The position numbers and the translations under genes are program-made. A DNA stretch of 64,000 nt, from assembly GCA_010093685.1 (NCBI GenBank), contig MU006221.1, positions 124,001 through 188,000 on the forward strand, in the 5' to 3' direction. The notes beneath the pieces were generated by a model. It searched no databases. It worked only from the letters and a program-made list of their open reading frames with translations, and had not been told where the DNA came from. This DNA is from Ophiobolus disseminans. Its lineage: Eukaryota > Ascomycota > Dothideomycetes > Pleosporales > Phaeosphaeriaceae. Positions 1 to 10,887 of the stretch are shown piece by piece; position 1 is the stretch's first letter, and the number at the start of each line of letters is the position of its first letter.

Positions 1-1
1 C

Positions 2-601
2 TCAAGCGTAGCAGGCCTATGCCTCCTCGACACAGCCACCGAACTCATGCTCGCGCTGTTTTCGCGTGTCCCACCGCTTGAACTCGACGCCGTGGCGCGC
101 AACGTCGATTTCGAGGCGCTGACGCACTTGCGCGAGGAATGCGGTATGAGTGACGAGGAATGGGAGTACGCTGCGCAAGCTGTACCGCGCTGTGCTGAGG
201 CGCTTAAACGTGAGGATACGCATGCTTCTGCGTATCGGCTGGCGGGTGAATTACAGACTGAGCGTGTTGTTATGGGCGATAGGCCGTTGAGTGTGGTGCA
301 TCTCAATATGGCGCGGGATTGCCGGATGATGTTTGATGCGGGCGTGGCATTGGGGGATGGGACGGAGGAGGAGAGGAGTGTGGCGGGGGAGTTCATTGAG
401 CGATTTGGACTGTTTCAGGATATGATTGCACGGGCGCAGTGTGGGTTGAGTCGGGATGCGAGGTATGTGTATTATGAGCAGTGGGGACATGATTTGCCGA
501 TTCGGAGGCCGGAGGTTGCGGCGGTGGAGGTTAAGAGGGTAGTAGAGCGTGTGGAGGAGAATCGATTGTTAAGTAAAGCAGAGTACCGCCGGGGTATCTA
601 A
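2..601 (+). CDS. alpha/beta hydrolase fold protein, C-terminal part
   Basis: The reading frame is open from the first bases of the window and ends at TAA 599-601, so the gene starts outside. About 199 residues are visible. An early segment AGLCLLDTATELM resembles the strand after the nucleophile elbow of alpha/beta hydrolases, followed by a helical cap-like region. Near the end, EQWGHDLPIRRPE looks like the catalytic-histidine loop, where a GHD or SHD is followed by a Pro-Glu helix. The nucleophile Ser and acid Asp would lie upstream and cannot be checked. Substrate is unknown. It converges on the MFS transporter, with 89 bases between the stops. Family assignment is by motif resemblance only. 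Confidence 0.6.
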   Translation, partial: SSVAGLCLLDTATELMLALFSRVPPLELDAVARNVDFEALTHLREECGMSDEEWEYAAQAVPRCAEALKREDTHASAYRLAGELQTERVVMGDRPLSVVHLNMARDCRMMFDAGVALGDGTEEERSVAGEFIERFGLFQDMIARAQCGLSRDARYVYYEQWGHDLPIRRPEVAAVEVKRVVERVEENRLLSKAEYRRGI

Positions 602-690
602 AGACAAACTCCTGCTGAGACGATTCCGCTCCCATTACCAAATTCACATCAATCCAATAACTCACTTCCTTAAGCGTCATCCAATCTCGT

Positions 691-2510
691 CTACATACTC
701 TGTCTCCCCACCAACTTCCCCGGCAACAACGCCGTCGTAAAAACACACCCCAACGACACGCCCCCCGCCAAATACAACACACTATTAATATTCCGCCCGC
801 CATCCCCCCCAGCATACAAATGCTGCGCAATAAGCGGACTCACAATACCAAACAGGCGTCCCCAAAAACTCGCAATCCCACACGCCGTGCCACGAATGGG
901 CGCTGGGAAAGCCTCGGGCGTCCACCCATACAGCACCGCATTAAACATGCTCTGAAAAAAGTACTCCATGACGTTGAACCCGATATTCGACGCCGCGGAG
1001 TTGACGCTGCTGAAGAGGAAGATGGAGATGCCCATCATGGCGGAACTGAGCACCATAGTCCATTTGCGGCCGACGGCGGGCACGCGGTAGGATGCTGCGC
1101 CGAGGAGGACGCCGATCATGCCGGGGAGGTAGATGTAGATGTAAGAGCGGTATGTGTAGCGGAGAGAGAGGTTTAGGGCGCCGTTTTTGAGGGCCAGGAT
1201 TTGTGGGAGGAAGGAGCCTGGAAGAGCATTAGCTTGTTGTGAGGACTTGGTTGTTGTAGGTATGCACCAGCTACGGTGAAGCCCCAGTAATCGCAGATGT
1301 ATGTTAACCATACGAGGAGTGTTAGGCGAGTCATTTGAGCGTTTGAGAAAAGAAGCTTGAAACGATCGCCCTCGAGCTTGAGCTTTTCGCTCCACGTGGT
1401 TGAGAGTTGTGCGGCGCCGCCTCCAAGCATGGGTTTACCACTGGTGGCATCGTGTTCGCGCTCAAGCGCTTCGAGGGCCTCGATCGTAAGGTTACATGTG
1501 CGCTTGTTGTACTTCGCAACGTTGTGAAGGACCTCGATAGCCTTTGCATCTTTGCCTCTGTATAGCAGGAACTTGGGCGATTCCTGGAAGCGGAAGATGA
1601 CGAAGCGCAGGAAGAAGACGAGTAGGGTGATGCCGCCAAGGGTGAAGAGTAAATATCGCCAGCCCATGTTGCTCTCTTTGGTGCAGCACGCTTCACCGAC
1701 GCCTACATTATGGCATGAGGGCAGTGCTGCGTCACCTTCAGAGAAGTTCGGACTGCAAGAGTAGTTTGGGATAAAACCGTAAGCGATGACACTACAGATC
1801 ACCACACCAAGGGGCTGGAAGATCGACAGTAGGGGAAGCAGATACCGCTTGCTTTGAGGGGTGAATTCCAGAGTGATGGTCGTGTCAATGGGGATGTTAC
1901 CTCCCACACCGAATCCAGTAAACGCCGTCAGGACCAGGATGGCGGTGTAGGTGTCTGGAGCGCCAATACAAAGTCCAAAAGCGCTCGCGATGAAGACCGT
2001 GAGGTTGAAGGCCCATTGTCGACCGATAACGTCAACCAAGACTCCCCATACGAACGCACCAGCTGTGAGACCTGCAGAAAAGGCAGTGGAGAGATTGCCA
2101 GTCTGGTCCGTCCCAAATCCAAGCTCTTGCTGCATTGGCGATAAAACGAGACCGAAGGCTTGCGCCCACATCAAGTCGATGAGATATCCAAAGCCACAGA
2201 GTGACCAAAGGCACCATTGATATCTCCCCATACCCATGGCGTCAATTTCGCGGTTGATAAGGATGCATTTCTTCTCGTAGAGCGAGATATCTTCATCGTT
2301 CAACTCAGCGGCCAATGAACTGGTCCGAGCTGGCGAGTGTTGGTCCCCGTTGTCCAGCTTCTCCCGATCAAGGTTATTTTCTGCTGCGGTCGCCATATCG
2401 CGAGGTTGTCTGTTATCAGTGTTATACGATAAGCGTGAAGAAGATGCAAAGGGAGTGTCAGGACTCAGAAGAGGTTCAGCTTCATCTGCGGGTGCGGCCG
2501 AGCGAGACAT
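691..2510 (-). CDS. MFS transporter, SV2/SVOP-like
   Basis: Two exons: 2510-1268 and 1217-691, with a 50-nt GT-AG intron (1218-1267, CTAAT branch). The protein is 589 aa. A polar N-terminus of about 95 residues precedes the first membrane segments. MFS features include GVLVDVIGRQWAF (the loop 2-3 motif), GFGVGGNIPID in TM4, and a long Cys-containing loop before TM7 (around residues 245-280) as in SV2/SVOP-type and other fungal organic-solute carriers. The second exon carries the C-terminal helices with an APIRGTACGIA motif typical of this group. It is expected in the plasma membrane as a proton-coupled carrier. The substrate cannot be read from sequence. The start is the first ATG of the frame. 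Confidence 0.85.
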
Positions 2511-3480
2511 CTTATTAAACGACGAGCTTGGACCGCCAAAATGGTGGCTAAAGGTGTATGATGCTCTTTGACATGTTCTCCTCCCGTGTGGTGGGTTGCA
2601 CTGACGGATTTCCCGCTACGTCATTTTGCGACTAGTTTATATCCAGCACCAACTAAGCTTAGTTCGGTAAGCGCTTGCCTGTTTCCAGGATTTAGCAGGG
2701 GTCGGCAAAGGATCCGCGATGAGCGTTGCAAATCGTCGTAGATCGGGTTTCGGGTCAGATGTAGTGGGACCTAGCCACCTAGCCAATCTCCTCACATGAT
2801 GAAAAGCTATTGACTGATGATGATGGCGGGCTTCTGACCTAGAGGAAAGTCCAGAGGAAAGACAGAGTGGTCCTTGGGACACGGATAGATACAACCCCCG
2901 GTGCTTGTCCATCGCAGCCAAACAGACAAACACGAGAATTCAGAAAGTCGAAGATGGGTTGAAGGTGCAGTGAAGAGCAGACGAGATGAGAAGAAAGAGT
3001 AAGATTGGGTTTGAGTAGGGGACTAAACGATCTTAAGCGACTCGAAGTGAGATGAGTTGCTAGGTATCTTAGTCTGGTGCTTCTATGAAAGTTTCATGGC
3101 TTGCAGTTACACAGACCATGGACGTTATGTGATGCTGTGCAGAGTAGTGAGAAATGATGGTGCCGCAGGTCGGCAAGGCTTCCCATGCAAACGAGTTGCT
3201 AAGATGCGCAGAAGATTAAACTACCATCAAGTCAATGTGATAGCGGTTTTAATATGACAGAGATGAGACTGGAAAGTCAAGAGTAATCCGAGGAAGTCGG
3301 TCAAGAAGGCAGGCGTTGAAGTCATGCCATGTCAGTTGTGGTGAGGGGACCGTGGGGCCCACTCGCCGACCCTGCCAAGAGCGGGTCGGCCAAACCAAGC
3401 GCCGCGTACTGGAACTTTTTTTCTGTGCAGAAAGAAGAACGAACATCGCGCAACAGCTGATATAACTCCAAATATACAAA
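2511..3480. promoter_or_regulatory. divergent intergenic region, MFS transporter / NOP4
   Basis: These 970 bases separate two divergent start codons and must hold both promoters. No long ORF with coding character, tRNA or repeat was seen. No clear TATA box lies near either start. Confidence 0.5.
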
Positions 3481-5712
3481 ATGGCACCCCGGAGAAAGAG
3501 ACAACGACTTTCTGAAAGCGGCGCAGAAGTCGTCACTGCCACCGCTCCCACCACTGCCGACGCTGAACAGCCCGCCGTCACCATCACCACTGCGACACCA
3601 AAGGAAGGGGCCCGCCGACAGCTCTTCATTCGCGGACTTGCACCCGGCGTCACCACCGAAGACCTCACAAACTTCTTCTCCGAGTCGTACCCGATCAAGA
3701 ATGCGCTCGTTGTCCTTGACAAGGAAACGAAAAAGTCCAAAGGCTATGGCTTCGTCACATTTGCCGATGTGGAAGATGCGCAAAGAGCGAAAGACGAGAT
3801 GAAGGGCTCGGAACTGCAGGGCAAGAAGATTGCCGTCGACTTTGCCGAGGCACGACAGCGTGAGGGCGAGGCCAAGGTGGAGAAGCCGAACCGAAAGGCA
3901 GAGCGCGAGGCAGAGCGCGAGCAGCAGAAGAAGGATGCGCAGGCACCCAAGATCATCGTGCGCAACCTTCCGTGGAGCGTTAAGGAGCCGGACCAGCTGG
4001 GCAAGCACTTCCTTGCCTTCGGAAAAGTCAACTTCGTCACGCTGCCCAAGAAGCCGTCGGGCGAGCTACGAGGGTTCGGCTTCGTCGCACTCCGCGGAAA
4101 GACGAACGCCGAGAGGGCGATACAGAAGCTGAACGGCAAGGAGATTGACGGCCGGACAATCGCCGTGGATTGGGCTGTGGATCGGGACACATGGCAGGGT
4201 CTGCAGAAGACGGAGCAAGAAGGCAAGAATGCGGAGGGAGGCGCAGAGGATGAGGATATGAGCGATGCCGAGAGTTCGGTGGTCAGCTCCGAGGCCGAAT
4301 CTGACGCAGAGCAGGACAGCGACGCTGACGAGCATCTCGATGATAGCAACACAGACTACGGCGACGTCGAGGATAGTGACGAAGAAGGCGGCATTGAGCT
4401 CGAGGACACACGACCGAAGCGCGAGGAGTACACAGTCTTCGTCCGCAATCTGCCCTTCTCGGTGACGGACGAGAGCATGAAGGAACACTTCGAGCAATTT
4501 GGCGGCGTCCGGTTTGCCCGCGTAGTCCTCGATCGCGAGACCGAACGACCCAAGGGCACAGGCTTCGTCAGCTTCTACACCGAGGAAGACATGATCAACT
4601 GCCTCAAGGGCGTCCCACGCGTCAAAATTCAGACCAAGAACGTCGACAAGAAAGACGGCTCCACCATCACCGTCTCGCACTCCGTCCTCGAGGACGCCGA
4701 CGCCGACCCTTCAGGCCGCTACACACTCGACGGCCGCATCCTCCAACTCAGTCGCGCAGTCGACAAGAACGAGGCCACACGCCTCACCGCCGAAGGCGCC
4801 GCAACGCGCTTCAGCCGGGACAAGGACAAGCGACGCCTCTACCTTCTCTCCGAAGGCACCATCCCATCCAACTCGCCCCTATACCAACAACTTTCGCCCT
4901 CGGAGGTGAAGATGCGCGAAGAGAGTGCAACGCTTCGACGTAAACAGATTCAAGAAAACCCCTCCCTCCATCTCTCCCTCACACGTCTCTCCATCCGCAA
5001 CATCCCACGCTCCATCACATCCAAAGACCTCAAACAACTCGCCCGCGCCGCCATTGTTGGCTTCGCAGCCGACGTCAAGGCCGGCAAGCGCAACAAGCTG
5101 TCCCGCGAAGAAGTCATCCGCGGCGGGTCAGCCATGCTCGTCGCCGAAAAGCAGCGCAAGAAGCGCGGCGTTGGTATCGTGAGGCAAGCTAAGGTTGTCT
5201 TCGAGACGCCCGCGGGTAGCAAGGTCAACGAAGAGTCCGGAGCCGGCAGATCACGAGGCTACGGCTTCATCGAATACTACACGCATCGCAACGCGCTCAT
5301 GGGCCTGCGATGGCTCAACGGCCACGCCGTAGACTACAAGATCAAAACCAACAAAGAAACACCCAAGTCCAAAGCTGCAGCCAAAGAAGCAATGGAAGAC
5401 AAGCGCAAACGCCTCATCGCCGAATTCGCAATCGAAAACGCAAACGTCGTCAGTCGCCGCTCCAACCGCGAAGACCAGGACAAGGAGCCTGGAAAAGATG
5501 CAGCGGGACACAAGCGCAAGCGGGACGACGAGGAGAAGTCGGCCAAGGGCAAGCCCGGCAAGCTCTCGCGTAAAGACAGGGCTGCCGCGGAAGCTGCGAT
5601 CGCACCCGCTGCCGGCGTGCAGGACGAGGACAAGGACAAGGTTGCGCAGCGCACGAGAATTATCGCGCGGAAGAGGCAGAAGCGGAACGCGAAGAAGGGC
5701 GGGAAGGCTTAG
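3481..5712 (+). CDS. NOP4: nucleolar RRM protein NOP4 (RBM28 family)
   Basis: A single exon of 743 aa. It has four RNA-recognition motifs: RRM1 about 47-121 (RNP2 LFIRGL, RNP1 KGYGFVTF), RRM2 about 157-232 (IIVRNL, RGFGFVAL), RRM3 about 317-400 (VFVRNL, KGTGFVSF), and a longer divergent RRM4 about 500-620 (LSIRNI, RGYGFIEY). An acidic Ser/Asp/Glu linker lies at about 250-310, and the C-terminus is Lys/Arg-rich like a nucleolar signal. Number and spacing of RRMs fit yeast Nop4/human RBM28, a 60S pre-ribosome assembly factor binding early pre-rRNA, better than Mrd1 with its five or six RRMs. The ATG follows an A-rich leader ending CAAA. No disruption was seen. Confidence 0.9.
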   Translation: MAPRRKRQRLSESGAEVVTATAPTTADAEQPAVTITTATPKEGARRQLFIRGLAPGVTTEDLTNFFSESYPIKNALVVLDKETKKSKGYGFVTFADVEDAQRAKDEMKGSELQGKKIAVDFAEARQREGEAKVEKPNRKAEREAEREQQKKDAQAPKIIVRNLPWSVKEPDQLGKHFLAFGKVNFVTLPKKPSGELRGFGFVALRGKTNAERAIQKLNGKEIDGRTIAVDWAVDRDTWQGLQKTEQEGKNAEGGAEDEDMSDAESSVVSSEAESDAEQDSDADEHLDDSNTDYGDVEDSDEEGGIELEDTRPKREEYTVFVRNLPFSVTDESMKEHFEQFGGVRFARVVLDRETERPKGTGFVSFYTEEDMINCLKGVPRVKIQTKNVDKKDGSTITVSHSVLEDADADPSGRYTLDGRILQLSRAVDKNEATRLTAEGAATRFSRDKDKRRLYLLSEGTIPSNSPLYQQLSPSEVKMREESATLRRKQIQENPSLHLSLTRLSIRNIPRSITSKDLKQLARAAIVGFAADVKAGKRNKLSREEVIRGGSAMLVAEKQRKKRGVGIVRQAKVVFETPAGSKVNEESGAGRSRGYGFIEYYTHRNALMGLRWLNGHAVDYKIKTNKETPKSKAAAKEAMEDKRKRLIAEFAIENANVVSRRSNREDQDKEPGKDAAGHKRKRDDEEKSAKGKPGKLSRKDRAAAEAAIAPAAGVQDEDKDKVAQRTRIIARKRQKRNAKKGGKA

Positions 5713-8700
5713 TTGTTCGATCTACTTTATCGATTCTGTGGTCATAGCGACGGCGTTTTCGTAGTTGGCTTTCGAGCTGGAAAAGTACAGTATCTTGTTT
5801 GACTGTTCATTCATCTTTTTGAAATGCTCCGCCCGTTACGTGTGCGAGACTCGACCCGGCGATTTGGGACTTGGCTGCAGTACCTACTGATGTTTCTGCC
5901 CACAGCATGCTATACGATCGAGCATGATTCTCCACGTCACAGCAACGATGCTCTCGATATGTTTGCACTTCTAAACTCGTGGCTCGGCCTGGTCCACCGC
6001 GGCATTCATCGGTCCAACCCACCTGCAAGCCACGAGTATTCGACAAACAAACAAACAATCCAAGAACGTTCACACACACCTCAAGATCAGCTCATCCCAC
6101 TAACGCTCCCCTGTAAATATGCATGCAAGCAAGGTCCACTCTCGTCGTCTCAGCTGGTACGAGTTCGTGGGGAGGCGGCACTTGTTGCCCTGGCTGTACC
6201 ACATTCGCATTCGCCCACAGACGTGGTACCAGCCTGCTCGTGCTGTGCTGCGAATGTGTGGTTACAACGCCTCGCTTGACAGCGACTCGATTACTGCGTT
6301 CCAGTTCGCTCATGCACGACAGGCGCAGAAGTGGTCCGAGTCAGCACGTCGAGTGGATTCGAGGTTACATGCTCAGGTGCTGTGGACGAGTCAGCGCGCT
6401 GTGGGGGTTGCACGCGCATGCTCGTGCGAGGGGTGGGAGACGGATCCACGTGTGTGGGATTTGAGCTGTCGATTGAGGTGGGGATGGTGGGACGTTTATA
6501 ATGGTGGTTTGTGGAGTGCTGGAGGCGGAAGGATGTGTGACTTTGCTTTGCGTGTTGTTGGATGTTGGATGTTGGAGGTGCATTGGTAGTGTCAGTTCTC
6601 TTTGTGGATTGGGTTCGTACCTTGAGTAGTTATACAGAGCATGTCGATATTGGAGTCAATGTGGTGAGGCTGAACTGGCCCTTCCTCCTCCCCTTTTCGT
6701 TTTCGAGCTCGATACCATCATGTGGGCCGGTTGCTTGACTTGGCACCGTACATCTGCAGCCCGTTCAAATAATACCCCAACTCGAGCATCAGCATCAGCA
6801 TGAGCGATTCGTGACGAATGTACTGCATTTGCCGGCACTGATACCCGATGTCGTGTCCAAGCCGTGAGACGATTGCCTACAGCCACATTCTCTCAGATAC
6901 TGCAGCCATCTCCGAAACAGCTAGCAACTGGTTATTACAGCCTGTTGGGGCTTGCATCCCACCGAATCACCCCACGTTGTGGCTTGTCATGCATGAATTG
7001 CGAACCGGTTCCCCGGGGGCACCGCAGGCCGGATCGCAGCAATGCTCCGGGAGGATCAGAGACTTTTGGTACGCGTGAGATTCGCGAGGGCAGATGACAG
7101 TCCACAAATCTCATCTTGATCTCCAGAACGATGACTCAAGTCTTGCAAAGAGTCATGACTGTGGGATATTGTTGTGATGCATTATCGTATTGACTCGTGA
7201 CTCACCATACAGCTAAGTGATACAGTGTATTAAAGCGTTTTCCATTACTCGCAGTCCCATCGCCCAATGTCTGGTAGTTTTGGCATACAAGGAGTTGCAA
7301 AGGTTCGCTGATCGTCACACTGTGCAAAAGAGACTGCAACGAGTCCTCGACCCAGCGCTGCTGGCGGCAATGGGAATTTTCACGGCACTGTAACCAATTT
7401 CTTGATGTTTACGGCCTCTACAGGTGGGCGGACAACAGGAAATGGGGAAGCGGGCAGTCTGCGGGCTGAAGGTGCATGGTAGGTGCCGATCGACCAGTAA
7501 CACAGGCGGTTGTATTTGTGTTGCAACGTAGAGTTTAAATTTGTGTGCATCAGATAAGATCTGTCTCGTGTGAATATGTGTCAACGCCCGACCGTTCCCC
7601 AACTTGCAAATCAGAAGAGGAAGATGGACCAAAGGATCCACTGGTCTCTAAGGTGATACTGGCGTTTACGGGGCGTGCTGCTCTCCGAGAAGTGACCATG
7701 TACAACTACTTTGCGATGAACTGCACGTACTCGCAGAGTACTGAATTGTTGGAGAGAAAAGTACGGTCGTGAGAATCTGATGAAACCGTATCTGATGGGA
7801 CCTAAAGTTTCTCGATGTTATGATCTGAGATTGGTACGTCACCCAACCATGAGCAAAGTCACTAAGAGTGTTGTGTAAGTTTCGCGATCGAGTAGGACTT
7901 GATGGTAAATTTCGATCGGACACTGTGGATAGATTGCCACTATTTTGAACGACACTAGTATGTTGTGTTTCCGGTTGTGATGGCGGGGCTGACGGGAGTT
8001 TGTTGTTTACGGAATATTTGTGTTGGTTTTGCAACAATCTTTGTCATGTTTGCGCCATCCAAAAAACGTGCATAGAGACAGCAAGCTATTTTCTAACAGG
8101 CGTCCATGCATGAAGAAGCTCTGCTTGCAGCTCAGTTTGCATAGCTCGCAGATACGTGCAGAATGTGGTGTGACAATAGCACTCACCTTCTCCAAGTGAC
8201 AGACTGGATGGCGCAAGAAACGCCGAGGAATTTCAGATCGAAAATTTTCAGACAACCTCGGCCCGGAAGGGTTACCAGGATCGAGTGAAGAGGTTCGTAT
8301 TGGACATCCGAAGCAGCCAAGGAAAGGGTTTTCAAGGTGAGCGTAGTGAATCAAGATATTGACTCCCAACTCCATTCAGACCATTGCGTAACAGAATTGT
8401 GGGGTACAGATGTTTTTGATGGCTAGGAACTGTCCGGAGGTGGAAGCCTCGTGTCGCGGTGATGCTTCCTTGAAGATGCATCGCAGATCGACAAGCAATG
8501 CTAGATGAAGGATGGAAAAGATAGCCCAAAGGTATCGCAATTAAGTCCTGGATCTGTGGCCAGCAGTACGTGAGTACATAGAACGTATTGCTCACACAGT
8601 GTTGCAGAAGCGGGCCGTGTTCAATATTGGGCGTGGCCAGCCCAGGTCCGGCTGGCGGTTCATGCTGCACAATGTGGGGATGTTTGTGATCTGCCAATCC

Positions 8701-9112
8701 TCTTCTGTATGGTGCGACTAATATATATGCATCCTGCAAGAGATCCGAAAGAAAACCCAGTACCATGCCAGGTTGACGCGCTTGCTGAAAAATGTACGAT
8801 TGGGAGGTGTTCGATCGGAGTTCAGGAAGCCACCCGTGTATAAAGGGACCAGACAATGCCTTGGTATGTAGGTTCCCTCAGACTCCCGCAGATTGTCCCT
8901 CCGTCTTCCACGGTCTTCGTACCCATCATCGCCGTTATCGGACCAGTCACAGCAGTACTCCAACACGTCTTTCCACTTCTGTAAATGAACCCCAGCTTCT
9001 CGCTCAAAGTATGAGCAGTCCTTCCGTATCGATGAGAAGGCGACTAATGGTACAAGTAGCGCGACCACTTCGGAATTTCCTTACCAGCGCTCACGCTTCC
9101 TATCAGATCGAC
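5713..9112. other. gene-poor stretch, nothing recognised
   Basis: These 3.4 kb after NOP4 hold only short overlapping ORFs on both strands. None has a recognisable domain, signal peptide or consistent splice signals. No tandem repeat, terminal repeat or transposase fragment was seen. Confidence 0.5.
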
Positions 9113-9355
9113 ATGTGCTTCTACGAGAAGATCAAATTCATCGCTTGCGGCCATCACGAGAGGAGGCTGATCCAACACTGCCACTTCGCTCGAAACGATC
9201 CAGCTCATCAGTGTTTTGGCGCCTGGAGTTACAAGCGCGAATGGGACCAACGCGATACTAAGTGCGACGAATGTGTGAGGAGCGAACAGCAGTCCAAAGC
9301 ATCTGGAATGAGTCGAGACGGACAGACATTGCACAGTGTGGCCAGCGGGAGGTAG
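9113..9355 (+). CDS. small Cys/His-rich protein (80 aa)
   Basis: A single short exon beginning MCFYEK. Cys and His are regularly placed: C2, C12, H14 and H15, H22, C23 and H24, H33, C35, C52, C55. The pattern looks like a small metal-binding fold ending in a CDEC pair. The start is the Met immediately before CFYEK; the same frame runs upstream without coding character. I recall similar short proteins starting MCFYE in fungal genomes, but cannot confirm this here. There is no signal peptide. It stands alone in a gene-poor area, 585 bases from the end of the DAP1-like gene. Function is unknown. Confidence 0.55.
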   Translation: MCFYEKIKFIACGHHERRLIQHCHFARNDPAHQCFGAWSYKREWDQRDTKCDECVRSEQQSKASGMSRDGQTLHSVASGR

Positions 9356-9939
9356 TACCATGTTGTGGGTTTCAATTGATGCATCGAGCTGGGGGCAATA
9401 ATCTTTCGTTTGGCGTCTCGGCGAAGGTGTGCGACAAAACAATCGTTCGTGGTGATATTACAGATTGGACCGTAGAGCATGTTTTTGTCTGGAATTTATT
9501 GGGCGCTATTGGTCATAGTTGTGGATAGCGTGTCTCACAAAGACTATCGTTCGTTTTAGGGTCGCAGTCTGAGTGGAAGGTTCTTGTCAGCATTGTACAC
9601 ATGTCCTATCCGATATCAGGTAGACCTCTTGGTCGAAAAATACTATGAGCTATACTCAGTGTCGTTTGGCACCCAATGAGCCCCATGGGCAGCTCAACGC
9701 AGTGATGGTTCGTTGACAGTAAGTCTTGGAGAACTCTCGGAGATTTCGCACTCGACGGCACCCGGTGGAACTCATAGAGAAACGTTTGGTTTTCAAATTG
9801 AGGTAGCTGTTGATATGCGGAAGGGGCATCACAAACCACTCGCGTGAAATGAATGATGTGGAAAGCTGACTTCTCGTTGAGATTGAAGAACGGTTTCCGT
9901 CAGTGGTGAAGACACGTAAGATTCCGATGGTATCGTCGA
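9356..9939. other. intergenic between convergent genes
   Basis: These 584 bases lie between the stop of the small Cys/His gene and the stop of the DAP1-like gene. Nothing was recognised. Confidence 0.5.
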
Positions 9940-10497
9940 TCAAAGATTTGCAGCGCCCTCGTTCTGCAGCCGTCCCACGATGTTGTATCGTTTGCTGAAG
10001 AAGGTATGCCAATCGTTCAGGACCCCCTTCTCTTTATCGGAAAGTCCCGAGAAGTCCGATATGCAGTCCTCTGGCTTGAGTGATGAGAGTCCCAGGGCCT
10101 TGTTTGGCTCCTTGCCAGCAAATACTAGCGAATGGAATTAGCCTGTAGTTGGGCAACACGACATGTGAAACATGTGACGAACCGTGATAACCCTTGCCTG
10201 GAGCGTAGGTATCTTTGCCGCTGACGTCAAAGACGTCACCCTTGACTTTCTCAGTGTTCTTCTTCTCATTACACCAACTGCTCATACCTTGATAGCAACA
10301 AGTGTGGGATAGCCTTCGTTGGTGCCTGGGAAGGTTTTAGTAACGAATGCTCGATTCGACCGAACACCAGAGTGAGGCATACCGTCACACTTTGCAAGGT
10401 AATCACGGTCGACAATGTCGTCTTTAGGAGGCTGTAATGTTACCGGCTCTTTCGGCGCGAACCTCTCCTTCTTTGGTTGATCGGTGGTGTCAGACAT
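9940..10497 (-). CDS. DAP1: DAP1/PGRMC-type cytochrome b5-like heme-binding protein
   Basis: Four exons: 10497-10383, 10325-10288, 10240-10183 and 10124-9940, giving 131 aa. The introns are 57, 47 and 58 nt, all GT-AG, and the frame is continuous across every join. The protein is a single cytochrome b5-like domain of the membrane-associated progesterone receptor type: a GDVFDVSG strand, then YAPGKGYH, FAGKEPNKAL and a LSSLKPEDC segment, ending with KEKGVLNDW and YNIVGRL. Yeast Dap1 binds heme and supports the P450 Erg11 in ergosterol synthesis and azole tolerance. Unlike animal PGRMC1, no N-terminal membrane helix is visible. Its start lies 390 bases downstream of the agmatinase stop, on the same strand. 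Confidence 0.88.
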
Positions 10498-10887
10498 GAT
10501 GATAATAGGACAAAAGATGTGGTGGAAGAGTTCGGGCTTCAGGGCAGGAAATCGCATTGGTGACCTCGGCAGGTGGGGTGGATTGCGCCACAGCACACGG
10601 GCCACCATTCGGCGCTGCCGTTCCACAGGGAAAATGCCAGGCTCACGAACTAACCTGCCACTCATCCACTTAATGTCACACATGGCTCAAGCAATAGAAC
10701 TTCCCACCACAACGGAACAACTTCAGGAAGAGCAAGAGTGGCCAATCATTTTGATCTGCAGAAGTGATACAGCAACTCCAAGGGAAGTCGACACATTACC
10801 GCCTCCGGACTGAAACATGTTTTGGTACACCATGGGTTAAGTCGAACATTTTAGGAGCCATGTCCTTACATCAGATATCATGCAAGT
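10498..10887. promoter_or_regulatory. intergenic: DAP1 promoter / agmatinase 3' end
   Basis: These 390 bases separate two genes on the minus strand and should contain the DAP1 promoter and the agmatinase terminator. No specific motif was recognised. Confidence 0.4.

Noticed and set aside
3744..5654. Long antisense ORFs within NOP4
   Set aside because: Shadows of the biased codon use of the real gene on the other strand.
6119..6589. 156-codon plus-strand ORF
   Set aside because: Trp-, Cys- and Arg-rich composition, no domain, and overlapping ORFs on other frames; looks like chance.
8332..8856. 174-codon minus-strand ORF
   Set aside because: No domain, no splice partners, composition unlike coding neighbours.
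8792..9112. Upstream extension of the small Cys/His ORF
   Set aside because: The 107 codons before MCFYEK have no coding character; the internal Met is the likelier start.
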